The notes beneath the pieces were generated by a model, which did not search any database, was not told the DNA's origin, and was given only the letters and a program-made list of their open reading frames with translations. The position numbers and the translations under genes are program-made. This document shows, piece after piece, positions 1-10,047 of a stretch of 64,000 nt of DNA; the first letter of the stretch is position 1; every line of letters starts with the position of its first letter. Source of the stretch: Malania oleifera (taxonomy: Eukaryota; Streptophyta; Magnoliopsida; Santalales; Ximeniaceae). The DNA lies in the NCBI RefSeq assembly GCF_029873635.1, contig NC_080422.1, positions 8,711,764 to 8,775,763 of the forward strand, given 5' to 3'.

Positions 1-770
1 TTAATATAAATTTTACAAACATACATGTATACCGGTATTTATGTAGTTTTTACAGAATATGTGATTTTAAAGTATGTGTGGCCTGAGTAGATATTATTTG
101 ATATGGAGTTTTATACATTTTTTTAGTATATCAAGTTGTACAGATATAGTTAGATATTTATAGATTTTATACAGACAGAATGTGTATACATATACATTTT
201 TTATTCAAATGATTACACAGACAGATATATATGACAGTATACAGATGTTTATTCAGATCAGTATATATAGTATTTACAAAATGTTATGTTTTTCCTAAAT
301 GCCATAACACTCAGAGTATACAGACAGATTATATAGATAGAAGATACAGACAGATTATACAGTTATAGCATCAAGATGCTATATATATTACAGTATTTAC
401 AATACATAATTATAGTGCTATGGTTATTTTGAAAAGATTACAGACAGATACAAATAAAGAATACAGAGCATGGTACCGTTGCTAATATAGATAGAGTGCA
501 ACCACATATCTCAGATAGTGTGTGGGTATCGTCAACTGTGCTCGAAGAGTATGTAGCTCTCAGTTCGTTGGGTTAAGGGAGCCAGTTTGACGAGGTAGCA
601 GCCAGTCCCGCGCCTAGGAGAGTATGCAGTTTGGCCGGACTAAGGTTGTGTAGAGTATAATGACTTTCCTGGAGGGCCGACCAGGTTATGTCACGCCTAT
701 GGGCCGCATAACCCTGTCCTGCGGGGTCAAATCATAACATACAGAGTTTCAGGGATAAAGCACAGTTATG
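1..770 (+). repeat. Chromovirus LTR fragment, 3' part, + orientation
   Basis: AT-rich sequence with many ACAGA/ATACAG steps leads into a GC-richer block at about 480-750. That block (GGCCGACCAGG, then CACGCCTATGGGCCGCATAACCC, then GGGGTCAAATCATAACATAC) matches the equivalent parts of the LTRs at 2721-4687 (near 4070-4140) and 29810-31812 (near 31170-31240). The U3 part lies outside the window. It stops abruptly near 770 against an oppositely oriented gag pseudogene, so it is truncated. Confidence 0.6.
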
Positions 771-2132
771 TGTTCCTTTGCTGAACACCACGAGGTGTCT
801 GATGACCTCCTCTGTACGGTCTTGGAGCACGCGCTATCGCTGGCAGTGCATGACAATCCTTCGCCATATGTCCCGACTGATAACACCGATAGCAAACTAT
901 CTCCCTAAGTCGGCATTCACTTGGGTGCCTCCTATAACATGTAGGACAAGGAGAGGGCACCCTACCACCCTGTACAACTCGATCTCTTACTATCTGTGTT
1001 TGTCCACCTCTGCTGTCCTACCTCCTCCATGGTCCATAACTAGACCCTGCCTGAATATCTGAAGATGCAGGTCTCTTCCCCTGACTCTGCGCTACTGTGC
1101 CTCTCTAAAGGCCACTCTCAATGACGGTAGCTTTTTCTACTACCTTGGCAAATGTCTGAGCTCGAAAACCTATAACCTGCTTGAATAGATTCTACCTCAG
1201 ACCCTCCTCAAATTTTCTCACCTTCTTCTCCTCATCGGGTACCAGATATGGAGCAAATCGAGACAGTTTGACAAACCTCACTGCATACTGTTGTACTATC
1301 ATTGATCACTGCGTTAGATGCAAGAACTCCACTGCCTTTGCACTCCTAACCATAGCGTAAAAATACCTCTCAAAAATCATCTCCCTGAAGCGGCTCAACG
1401 TCACAGCCAGAGGGTCCGGTCTCTGCTCCTCCAACAACCTCGTTGATCTCCACCAGCACTTTGCCTCCCTTATCTACTTAAACATCACAAATAAGACTTT
1501 TTGCTCATCCATACATAGCAACACTGCCAGCATATCCTTTATATCCTGAAACCAGTTCTCTGCTACTAGTGGGTCAGCTCCTCCAGAAAATAAGGGGTCT
1601 CATCTGCATGAATTGCTCAATTGTGCAGCTCCGCTCCCCTGAACCTCTAGCCATCTCAGCTATTACTTGCTGAGTGACACTGGACATTACTACATCGGAA
1701 TCTCTACCCCCCATACTGAAAGGTCCTGTTCCATCACCTCCAATATTCGTATCACTATTCCTAGGGTCTATTCTAAAAAGAAAATAGCCAATCTCAGAAA
1801 TCTATCATTATCACACAATCAATATATTCATCAGACCATAACTCATAAAACATCCTTCCAAAATCATCTATCTTAATATCCTCAGTCCCCATTTAGAATT
1901 CAGTCTTACCACCGAAAACAAGACCCAGCGATAGTATCCATGGTTTTCCTAAAATCGTCACCCCAAGAAAAACACAGAAACAATCACGGGACCCCTGCTT
2001 CCACATCATAAGATAGAATCCTAAATTATAATCTCATCCTTTAACAACATCTATCTTATATCTCATCAATATCCATTCCTATACTTTGGTATTGTATTTT
2101 GCTATTTACTAAAGTTTGCAGAACCTAGAAAA
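766..2132 (-). pseudogene. Chromovirus gag pseudogene
   Basis: Read on the minus strand, this is a decayed Ty3/gypsy gag, the structural protein of virus-like particles. The capsid-type region (about 1600 down to 1150) reads AENWFQDIKDML, later SRFREMIFERYF, then VQQYAVRFVKLSRFAPYL, as in plant chromovirus Gag. Near its end (960-800) lies a zinc-binding part with CPTC..RHPSECRL and then CYRCYQSGHMAKDC, a CCHC knuckle. Several in-frame stops interrupt it, for example in the segments after LFVMFK and FLHLTQ. Homology ends near 770, where protease should begin, so pol has been lost. The same protein, better preserved, occurs at 32131-33120 and 58352-59350. Confidence 0.8.
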
Positions 2133-2152
2133 CCTAGTCTCTCATACCAAAC
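2133..2152 (-). other. Degenerate primer binding site of the minus-strand chromovirus
   Basis: On the minus strand the LTR end CATCACA is followed by GTTTGGTATGAGAGACTAGG. This is a mutated form of the initiator-Met primer site TGGTATCAGAGC and has the same spacing from the LTR end as at 31813-31830. It links the LTR at 2153-2720 to the gag at 766-2132. Confidence 0.55.
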
Positions 2153-2720
2153 TGTGATGCCCCGGTTTTTCATACCTTATTTAAAAAAAAAAAAACCACA
2201 TATATCGGCCACGTCAACCACTAATACCATAATACATAACCCGACTTGCAAATGGGTACCAGGTATACATCATACTCACATATATAATCCAAACAGCGTA
2301 AGTCATTTCTTATACATATATACGTCCTACAACGAATACACATACCAGAGTGTCAACCAACCAAAGGATTATATATCAACATACATACCAAAATAAAAAA
2401 ACTCTAGGGGAATCATCCATCCCTAGTATATACACTCACCTAGTAAGTTAGGGTACTAGCTCCACTTTATCTAAGAGCTCTATCACCAGCTTGATATCGG
2501 TTTCCTAAAATATTTAAATGATTGGGTGAGACACATCTTAGTAAGACAGAATAAATTATCTACAGTGTATGGCAATATGAGATCCATTATATCATAACAT
2601 ATAAGCATACCAGTGTTAGTATTTTCTAAGAAAATATACCATTCCACATTTACTATCCTATTGATATACAAAAGAAGCTTTCCAAAGCATTTATTTTCAT
2701 TTCCAAAATCATACACTATA
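2153..2720 (-). repeat. Minus-strand chromovirus LTR, 3' part, cut by a later insertion
   Basis: This is the LTR belonging to the gag at 766-2132. On the minus strand it contains CTGTCTTACTAAGATG...CTCACCCAATCATTTAAATATTTTAGG. The same block is found near the end of the LTR at 2721-4687 (CGTCTTACTAAGC...). It is interrupted at 2721 by another LTR, so only about 570 bp remain. Confidence 0.55.
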
Positions 2721-2799
2721 TGTAACGAACCGAGTAATAATGATATTTAAATAATAAAGAGGGAGGGAAATGGAATCAGTAACAGAAGGAAGCAGCTGA

Positions 2800-3058
2800 C
2801 TTTGTCGATGAAATTACATTTTGGAGGTGATAATTCCAAGAAATTTCCCCAGGCCTCATCGACGAACACAGAGGTTTCATTGACAAGGGTTCTTCAGGAC
2901 CTCATCGATGAGGTCCCGTCTCGTCAATGAGAAGATACCGAGAAGGATTTTTGAGAAGTCTGAAATTCATCGACAAAGGTGCAAGTTTGTCGATGAGCTT
3001 TATATAGGACTCGTCGATGAGGTGAGGTGGCTCGTCGATAAATCCCGTAGTATAAATA
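2800..3058 (+). promoter_or_regulatory. LTR D promoter: palindrome cluster plus TATA box
   Basis: About nine copies of a motif close to TCGTCGAYGA are packed here (for example CTCATCGACGAAC, CTCATCGATGAGG, CTCGTCGATGAGG). TATAAATA follows at 3051-3058, then a CT-rich tract. This is inferred to be the U3 promoter. The function of the palindromes is unknown. Confidence 0.55.
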
Positions 3059-3095
3059 GTGCAAAACTTTAGATTAATTCAGAAATACAGCACCG

Positions 3096-3149
<54 letters not shown>
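3096..3149. repeat. (CT)n microsatellite in LTR D
   Basis: A nearly pure CT run just downstream of the LTR TATA box, so probably in the transcribed leader. Confidence 0.9.
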
Positions 3150-3152
<3 letters not shown>

Positions 3153-4199
3153 CTACGTAGCCTCTTCTATCTCTTTCCAATTTTGGTCCCGTCAGTCGTT
3201 GGATCAACGATCTGAGGCCACCACGACGCTCCTGGTGGAGTTCTCTTCAAGTCTACCGAAGCGGATCATCGGTAAAACGAAGTTGAGATTCATCCCAAAT
3301 CCAGGGTAAGGTCTTTTATTCAGAATTTGAGTTTCTAGCGGTTGTAAGAAATGTAATAGACGTAAAAATAGTAATGTTTTGTTCTGAGATTTATGGTTTT
3401 CAGGGTGTTAAGTGGAGAACCCTACAGGTGTTGGACCCGTTATAGTAGGGGATTTTTAACAGGAAATAGGTAAGGGAAATATGCTATTCTAGGTTATTTG
3501 AATATGATTTTAGTATAAAATTATATATGTTCTCCCAGAGTATTATTCACAGCAGAGATTTATGCAGTTTATCAAGTATGATTAATATGTTTTAAAATTA
3601 TTGTGTGGCTTGAGAATGTAGATATAGTATAGAAACATGTTTTATAGTATTTTTCAGAGATGTGTTTTACAGAATATACAGACAGTGAATGTATTTTACA
3701 TCAATTACAGAAATACCATGATTATACAGTTTTACAGTACCATGACATACATATTTACAGTTAATTACAAAAACACAGTTGATATAGATACAGTTTTCTA
3801 TAACGTCATGGTTTATACAGTTATTACAGAATCATGGTAAAACAGATAGTTGTATATAGAGATGTATTATATAGCATCGGACCCTATTGGACCATACAGT
3901 TACAAGAGCACGGTATCATAGCTACATACAGTATATAGAGTGCAACCACCTATTCAGATAATACGTGCTGTAAAGGTCGATCGCATAGAGCCCACAAGTG
4001 GATAGACTCCCCATCAAATATGAGTTGAGGAGGGCTGATCAGACTATGGAGTATAGTGATTTATTCTTGGTTGGCTAGCTAGTGTAAATCCCGCCTACGG
4101 GTCGCACAACCCTGTCGTAAGGGGTTAAATCATGACACACAATTATCCACAGGGAAGTTTACAATTATTACTACGTTTATACAGGTTTACAGAAACAGA

Positions 4200-4200
<1 letters not shown>

Positions 4201-4232
<32 letters not shown>

Positions 4233-4233
4233 A
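4201..4233. repeat. (TA)n microsatellite in LTR D
   Basis: Alternating TA with one interruption, in the 3' half of the LTR. Confidence 0.85.
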
Positions 4234-4689
4234 TAGCAGTATTTTGAGTAGAAACCTAAAGCACAGAAATGTTAAGTAATAGGTAAAAGATGAAGATTAT
4301 ATTACTTGTATTGTACTTTACAGATTCAGTGATACATGACTATATAGTAATAGATTTTCACAGTATTATAACTCATTTGCCACACACTAGTAATAGCATA
4401 TTTCGTCTTACTAAGCATTGGCTCATCCCAATTACTTTAAAATTTTTCAGGTGATCCAGGTAGGTGAGCAGATCAGGCTCGCAGATAGATGGGCCTCGGT
4501 ATTGCCCTGAAAGTAGTGTGAGTATTTTTGTATAACCCTAGCCAATTGAGGGTATTTTGGAAAACAGACATATAGGTATATTTTGGGGAAACACCTTAGC
4601 ACTCTGGTATTGTATATAAGTACGTATGGTTATGTTTATTTGATTTCTGCTTCTTACTGCTTAGGTTGATGATTGGGTTTAATCTAGTA

Positions 4690-4740
4690 TGGTATCAGAG
4701 CATGTTAAATGTCATAGTATAAAAAAAAAAAAAAAAAAAA
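4690..4740 (+). other. Primer binding site of LTR D followed by A20
   Basis: TGGTATCAGAGCATG at 4690-4704 is the initiator-Met type primer site used by many plant LTR elements. It is followed by 16 bases and then a run of 20 A at 4721-4740, after which a minus-strand LTR begins. The element interior is therefore lost immediately after its priming site. Confidence 0.65.
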
Positions 4741-5719
4741 CCCATTTAAATAGCAAGTCATTAGCAAAATTCCTGAGAATAGGGAAACTTACCCGCCCAT
4801 ACAGGCAGCTTCCCTCTACCCTAAAATCGTTTACAGCCTAACCTGATTAATTCCAGTTTAGCAACAACTGATACTTATTAGAGCATTCACTTTACTCAGT
4901 AAGCCCTCTGATGATGTGTTTTACTTTGCTTTAATTATTTATTAACTCGCGCTATTCATTTTCCGTTTCATTCCTTTTTTCTCTTTTCCATTTCCATTTC
5001 CATTTCTAGCACATGAGTATCCTAGGTAACCCACATTGTCGTGTCTCTAACTCATGGCTGCCTTGAGAATTTTTCTCCATGCCATGCTTCCCCCCATAGT
5101 CAAGGTTGTGCGTCCCGAAGGCTTGGCTTAACCATGGCTGGCCGACCAGTTAATTCAAATTTCATCACAAATCTCATATCAAAACACATTTCAATATCAC
5201 ATATTCCACAAGATAATTCAATTATCATAGTTTAAACATTTTCCAATATAATTCATATGTCACACAAATTTTATCTGATATTTATATTTTAAATAAATTT
5301 CAGGTAAACTATCATATACCATTTTCATATAATTTCCAACCCATATTTTCACAAAAAAACTGCTATAATTTATTCCCCTTACCTGACTTACTGTGATGCT
5401 CACAATAACACCCACTTTGACACCTCGTCGTTCCCAACTCAAAAGCCTAAAAATCATATTTTACCAAATTAATCACCTCATTTCCCACAACAATTTCAGT
5501 ATAATACTACCTACATTTCAAATACCCCAAACAACTCATAATACCCTTAAATCTCTTACTCTCCCTAATTTTGGGATGGTGCCCAAGTTGGCCTAACCAA
5601 CGAACTACTCCAGAAGACTTGAAGAGAATCCTCCCAGAAGTAGTGTGGTACCTTCCGATTGTTGATCCGGGCTTTAACAAAGCTGAAATTCTATAGAGAA
5701 AGAGAGAAGGACGAATTTA

Positions 5720-5747
5720 GAGAGAGAGGGAGAGGGAGGGAGGGAGG

Positions 5748-5794
<47 letters not shown>
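5720..5794. repeat. (GA)n microsatellite in LTR F
   Basis: A GA run with GGA interruptions. In LTR orientation it is a CT tract just downstream of the TATA box, matching the position of the CT tract in LTR D. Confidence 0.9.
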
Positions 5795-5797
<3 letters not shown>

Positions 5798-5835
5798 TTG
5801 CATGGAATTTGCTCGCTGAAATCCTGAGATTGGTG

Positions 5836-6062
5836 CTTTTATAAGGCGTGGATATTGTTGACGAGACACGTCACCTCGTCGACGAGTCCATGCAGGAAAT
5901 TCGTCGTTGAACTCGTAACTCTAATCGACAAAATTCAGGCTCCCTTAACCAATCCTCGGTAAGTTCTCGTTGACGAGACACGCATCCACGTCGATGAGCC
6001 CAGTAAGCCTATTCGTCGATGAGCAATCTACACTCGTCGACGAGGCCTTACTGAATCCCCTT
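5836..6062 (-). promoter_or_regulatory. LTR F promoter: palindrome cluster plus TATA box
   Basis: On the minus strand about eight TCGTCGACGA-like palindromes (for example CTCGTCGACGAGG near 6034-6046 and CTCGTCGACGAGT near 5876) precede TATAAAAGCACC near 5843. The arrangement equals that in LTRs D and A, though the LTR is otherwise quite diverged. Confidence 0.5.
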
Positions 6063-6179
6063 TTCTCTCATTTCTTCTATTATTTGTTCACTATAATTCT
6101 CCAGGTCTCTACATTTCCTCCTAGGTTAAACAAGATAACAACAGTATTTCACAACTTAGGGTCTTTCTAAGCATTTACT

Positions 6180-8067
6180 AATTCCATTGTTAATCATAGC
6201 ACGTGTGTGAAGCAATTAAAACAATGAATAATTAAACATACATGTACAGAAATTTTTTTGTGGAAGATAAAATTTGCAAGGAAGAGAATGACACAAGATA
6301 TGATATCAGGGTTCAGCTAATACTGCCTACGTCCTTGCCTCAGGCTCACAAGCGAGAGGATTCCACTAGATGTTCACCTAACAGGTGGAGCGACACCGAT
6401 ACAATACCCTCCCCTTACTGGGCAAGGGAATACCCAAAGTGACATTCACAAGGCTGACCTCAACCTTTACAATTACACTTTAATGGTGTAGCAGCTCCTC
6501 CTAACTAGGTTTGAACTATCCAGTGAACATTACAGGTTAGTGCAATCCTCTTCCAACAAACTGTTGGGAATACCACAGATATAAAAGTTTGCATACAAAT
6601 AAAGTGTTTCTATACTAAGAAGATGATGTAAAACAATGTAGCTCAATGCACTCACATATGATATGATTTTAAGCTCAAGTGAGAAATTGTATTTTTCACT
6701 CAAAAATATTTTCTAACTAAAAAGCCAAGAGTATGATAAATGACTTGCTCGATAATATGAGAGACTTTTGAGTGAAGATATTATGTGTAAAAATATGCTC
6801 AAGGTTCTCCTTTCAATACCCCAAAAATCTTCCTAAAATAATTATTCAAATAATGTTCAAGGGAAACTAGGGTTTTGGCTCAAAAAGGATTTTTGCAAGA
6901 AAACATACATGAGCCTTTGAAACTTGGCATAGATGTGCAGGATTCACAAGCAATAACATTTTTTCCCAAGAAATGTTTATCAATAATAATGCATGGGAAA
7001 GACTATAAACAACTCTCAAAAGCATATTTTCAAAAGTAAGAAATGGATGAGAGTATAACAATTAGAATAAAAATTAAATACCCAAGACAAATATTCTCTC
7101 TTCCAAAAGATTTATGAACAAAGAGAAGAGAGTAGGAGAGTATAAAATTTTGTCCAAAAAATTTATTTTTGACAATAAAACTGAATGTGCAAGAACTTTG
7201 ATTAAAAAAGATTTAACTGGATTTTGAAGTTAATCAAAGTTGCTAATCTGACTTATGGAAGGGGTATATAGAGAGTTTGGAAAATTATGACCGTTTGGGG
7301 ACACGCTCGTCATTTTGAAATTGTTTAATTAGAAAATAAACCTGGTTTGGCGCAGTAAGAATGGTCTGACCCGTGAGGTTTGGTCGACGTAGGAATGGGT
7401 CGGTTGACCGAACCAAAGGCGACACAGAAACCTTCATGGGTTTGGTCGACCATGACAAAAGGCCGATCGGCCACTCATGAGATTCGGTCGACTGTGGTCA
7501 TTTTGAACTAAAAGACCGGTCGCCGAGGGCAATGGAAAGGTCAATTTTTAAGGGTCGGTCGACTGTGGTAGTCACGTTCAAATTGGGTTGGTCAACTGAG
7601 CCTTTGTCAACATGTTGACTCCGGACAAATAGTGCTTCAGTCAACTGTCAGATTATAACACAAGAATGGTCGGTTGACCGAGGGCATTTAAAATTTACTA
7701 TTTTGCCCTTAATTTGATCCTAACCAATTAGTAATTAAAATTTTTTTTTTCGTGAAAAGTGCTAGTTCCTAGGGTTTGTCTATGGTCATCCCAAGCTTGG
7801 CATTGACATCATACATGCTATGCATTTTTAACTACCAAATATAAAACAAAAATGCATTAAAAAATAAATCAATAAATGTCTTCTTTATTTGCTCTTTGAT
7901 CTTCACATGGAACACACCGGATGATATGAACTTTATGTTCCGCCTGACTTCCATCTCATCCTTTTGTGTGCCCTAAAATGTTAAGTTTGCTCAAGCACTG
8001 AATACACGCATAAGTAACTTGCGGTTTGTCATTATCAAAACAAGGGATCAGACTCATAAAGTCAATA
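6180..8067 (-). repeat. Copia LTR E, SIRE/Maximus-like, minus orientation
   Basis: On the minus strand it starts TATTGACTTTATGAGTCTGATCCC and continues TTGATAATGACAAACC, the usual opening of SIRE/Maximus-type copia LTRs (normally TGTTGAC...). Near 6480-6330 it shares AGGTTGAGGTCAGCC and the CACCTGTTAGGTGAAC-type block with the copia LTR at 13070-14991. No polypurine tract lies outside its start, and copia integrase sequence abuts it there. It therefore looks like a solo or truncated LTR that landed in another copia element. The left end near 6180 is not sharply defined. Confidence 0.6.
7262..7700 (-). promoter_or_regulatory. Copia LTR E promoter: GGTCGACC-type motif cluster plus TATA
   Basis: About eleven copies of a motif around GGTYGACC sit between 7335 and 7700 (for example GGTCGGTTGACCGAAC, TTTGGTCGACCATG, TTCGGTCGACTGTGG). 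They are followed in minus orientation by CTCTATATACCCC near 7272-7265, a plausible TATA box. Promoter function is inferred from position only. Confidence 0.45.
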
Positions 8068-8946
8068 GCCAGAATTATGAAGATGAGTTTTAAAACAAGT
8101 GCTAGTAAATTCAGCACCTCCTTCACTTTGGAAAAATTTGATATGAGTAGAATATTGATTTTCCACAAACTTTTGAAATTGAATAAAAATATCATGAAAA
8201 AACATATTTTAATTTCAAAGGGTAAAGCCAAGTGAAGTGTGAATAATCACCAATTAATATAACATAGTAGGTGAAACCCAAATTTTATTTGACGGGGGAA
8301 GGGCCCTATATATCGCAATGAATAAGATCTAGCACATTAGACAACCTATGTTCATTATGAGAATAAGGCAAAAGATGATTTTTCGCAAGTTGACATGTAC
8401 TACACAATGCAGGAGAGGGCAATAAAGACGTAAGATAAGATGCCGATTTTTATTCAAAAAGGAAATAACAAAATGTTTCACATGTCCAAGTCTTGCATGT
8501 CATAAATCATATGGAGCATGAAGAGATTTCTTTTTAAGGATAGAAATAAAAGTGAAGTTTCTACGCTCTAAAACATATGAGCCTCCATCTTATTTACTGG
8601 TTGCCACCACCCTTTTTGTTTTGTGATTATGAACAGTAAAAATATTATTAGTAAAGTAATGGATCAAGGAAAATCAGATGTTAATTTACTAATTAACAAT
8701 AAATTTTTGGTAAGATGAGGAAAAACCAATATATCTAATAAGTGGATATTCGGGGCAGGAGAAAATGTACCGATGTGGGTAATGGGTAGAGACGCACCAT
8801 TCCCAATAATTTCACAATCTTTACTCGTGTAGTTATTTGAGTGGAGATGGGTCTTCTTTCATATGGGTTGAAGCCCTAGTGTCCAAGAACTAGTCAGATT
8901 TTGAAACTTTAGAGGGTGAGCATGAACTGGTAAAGGCTTCGTCAAG
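8068..8946 (-). pseudogene. Copia pol pseudogene: integrase N-terminal part
   Basis: Read on the minus strand across frames, segments show CHACQLAKNH-like zinc-binding sequence (near 8400). Next come a LDLIHCDIWGPSPV-like segment (near 8310), YYVILIGDYSHFTW-like sequence and KFVENQYSTHIKFFQSEGGAEF (near 8180-8110). These are the start of the copia integrase catalytic core. Stops and frameshifts are frequent. Homology stops at 8067 where copia LTR E begins; reverse transcriptase and RNase H are absent. It continues the element whose gag lies at 8947-9823. Confidence 0.65.
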
Positions 8947-9823
8947 TTAAGAAGAAGGCTCACTGCGATCATAGTGTTGGCGACATTGCTCAACGTAGTG
9001 ACCTTTCATCCGACAAATATGGTGTTGTGGAGGACAATGCCCTTGGCCAGAGTTGGGACGTCGTTGTCCTTGTCCTTGGCCGGAAGTGTTGCTGCTAGGG
9101 CTATTGTTATGTCTATGCTTGTTGGGAGAGGAGCCACCACCATGGTTAGAGAAATTCTTAGTGATGATAAACGCCATAGCAGAGGAGGCAAAGGGGTCAA
9201 GAGATTTCTGAAAAATCTCAAAACTCTCTACTTTTGAGACCAAATCCATGAATGATGGGAGAGGGGTAAGCACCATTTGAGCAGTGGAGAAGCTTGAGAA
9301 ATCAGGCCCTAAGCCACAAAGGAACCAGTGCACCTTATTGGTGCCATCAACGGGTTGATCAAATGCATGAAGTTGGTCACAGAGTGCCTTGAAGGCTCTT
9401 ACATACGTAGTAACAGTGCAGGAGCCGCACTTTATCAGTTGGAGGTCATCCTTGAGATGGAGTTGACGGACTTTGGAGCGGTGGCTGAAGGTGTTCTCAA
9501 AGGCAAGCCGGACCTCACTAGAGGTGGAGAGGCCAGGGACTTCAACCATAGCTTCTTTTGTAAGGGAGGAGAGAAAGATTAAGGAGACGTTGATCTGTAG
9601 CTTTCCATGCCAAGTATTTGTTATTTGGCGTCTAAGAGTTAGTAGGTTCAAATCGAGGTGGCGGAACAAAGGTACTATCAACATGACCCAAAAGTTCTTG
9701 ACTCTCAAGAAAGGGAAGAAGTTAAGCCTTCCATAGCAGATAGTTGGAAGAAGAAAGCTTGATAGTGACCATGTGAATCATGGTACTGAATGGAAGAACG
9801 GTGGAGGAGGAATCAGAGGTCAT
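8947..9823 (-). pseudogene. Copia gag pseudogene (UBN2-type, Ale/Retrofit-like)
   Basis: The natural start is probably the ATG at 9823, giving MTSDSSSTVLPFSTMIHMV and then KLSSSNYLLWK, the usual N-terminus of short-LTR copia Gag. A stop near 9738 and a frame change follow. From 9708 an open frame of 253 codons carries the UBN2-like Gag body (TTYVRAFKALCDQLHAF, CGLGPDFSSF, LPSFMDLVSKVESFE). Next come an Asn/Gly/Ser-rich tail and CRMKGHYVEQC, a degraded CCHC knuckle lacking the first cysteine pair partner. A primer site and LTR lie just upstream at 9848-10047. The long open frame makes it the best-preserved piece of this element, but it is not a complete gene. Confidence 0.7.
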
Positions 9824-9847
9824 CGGGATAAAGGGATGTTAATCTTG

Positions 9848-9864
9848 CTATGCTTATGATACCA
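9848..9864 (-). other. Primer binding site of the short-LTR copia element
   Basis: On the minus strand TGGTATCATAAGCATAGC follows the LTR end directly. The first eight bases equal the initiator-Met primer complement. It lies 25 bases upstream of the gag ATG at 9823, an unusually short leader. Confidence 0.6.
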
Positions 9865-10047
9865 TGAGAATATTTGATGAAACCACCACACATCTAGAGT
9901 CGTGAGTATTTTCTATTTATAATGATTCACAGTTTGTATACATTAATTGTGATTGCAAAAGATATGGAAAGAATATACAAAATTGAATAAGGTTAATCTC
10001 TTAGAATTAAGGGAGGACGATCTCCTAGAATTAAGGCCTATCGAACA
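9865..10047 (-). repeat. Short copia LTR (5' LTR of the 8068-9823 element)
   Basis: On the minus strand it runs from about TGTTCGATAGGCC (10047) to AAATATTCTCA next to the primer site. A length near 180 bp fits Ale-type copia LTRs. It contains an internal echo, TTAGAATTAAGGGAGGAC followed by CTCCTAGAATTAAGG. The same echo recurs at 10597-10630, so a second diverged fragment of this LTR lies there. The outer boundary is approximate. Confidence 0.5.

Larger units (their letters stand above)
2721..4687 (+). repeat. Chromovirus LTR D
   Basis: It starts TGTAACGAACCGAGTAATAATG, resembling the LTR start at 29810 (TGTGACAAATCGAATAAAAATG). It carries the palindrome-rich U3, a TATA box at 3051, a CT tract, the conserved GGCTAGCTAG..CCCGCCTACGGGTCGCACAACCC block near 4070-4140, and a primer binding site right after the end. 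The exact 3' end is uncertain because the terminal CA is not preserved. The interior that should follow is missing after about 50 bases. Confidence 0.7.
4745..6113 (-). repeat. Minus-strand chromovirus-type LTR F
   Basis: On the minus strand the LTR begins TGTAGAGACC at 6113. It has the palindrome-rich U3 (6062-5850), a TATA box near 5840 and a CT tract (seen here as GA). The conserved GGTCGGCCAGCCATGG...GACGCACAACC block follows near 5150-5080. Near its end GAGGGCTTACTGAGTAA and GTATCAGTTG also occur in LTR C near 29712-29755. No coding interior is attached on either side. Short open frames inside it are chance or microsatellite products. Confidence 0.65.

Noticed and set aside
2153..6113. 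LTR F as the far half of LTR L2, split by LTR D
   Set aside because: Both L2 and F contain the CTTACT(A/G)AG block that occurs once per LTR, so joined they would have it twice. They are separate LTRs.
8947..9708. 253-codon frame as a functional gene (domesticated gag)
   Set aside because: The true N-terminus (from 9823) is separated by a stop and frame change. The zinc knuckle is damaged, and broken integrase follows directly, so it is a copia pseudogene that happens to keep one long frame.
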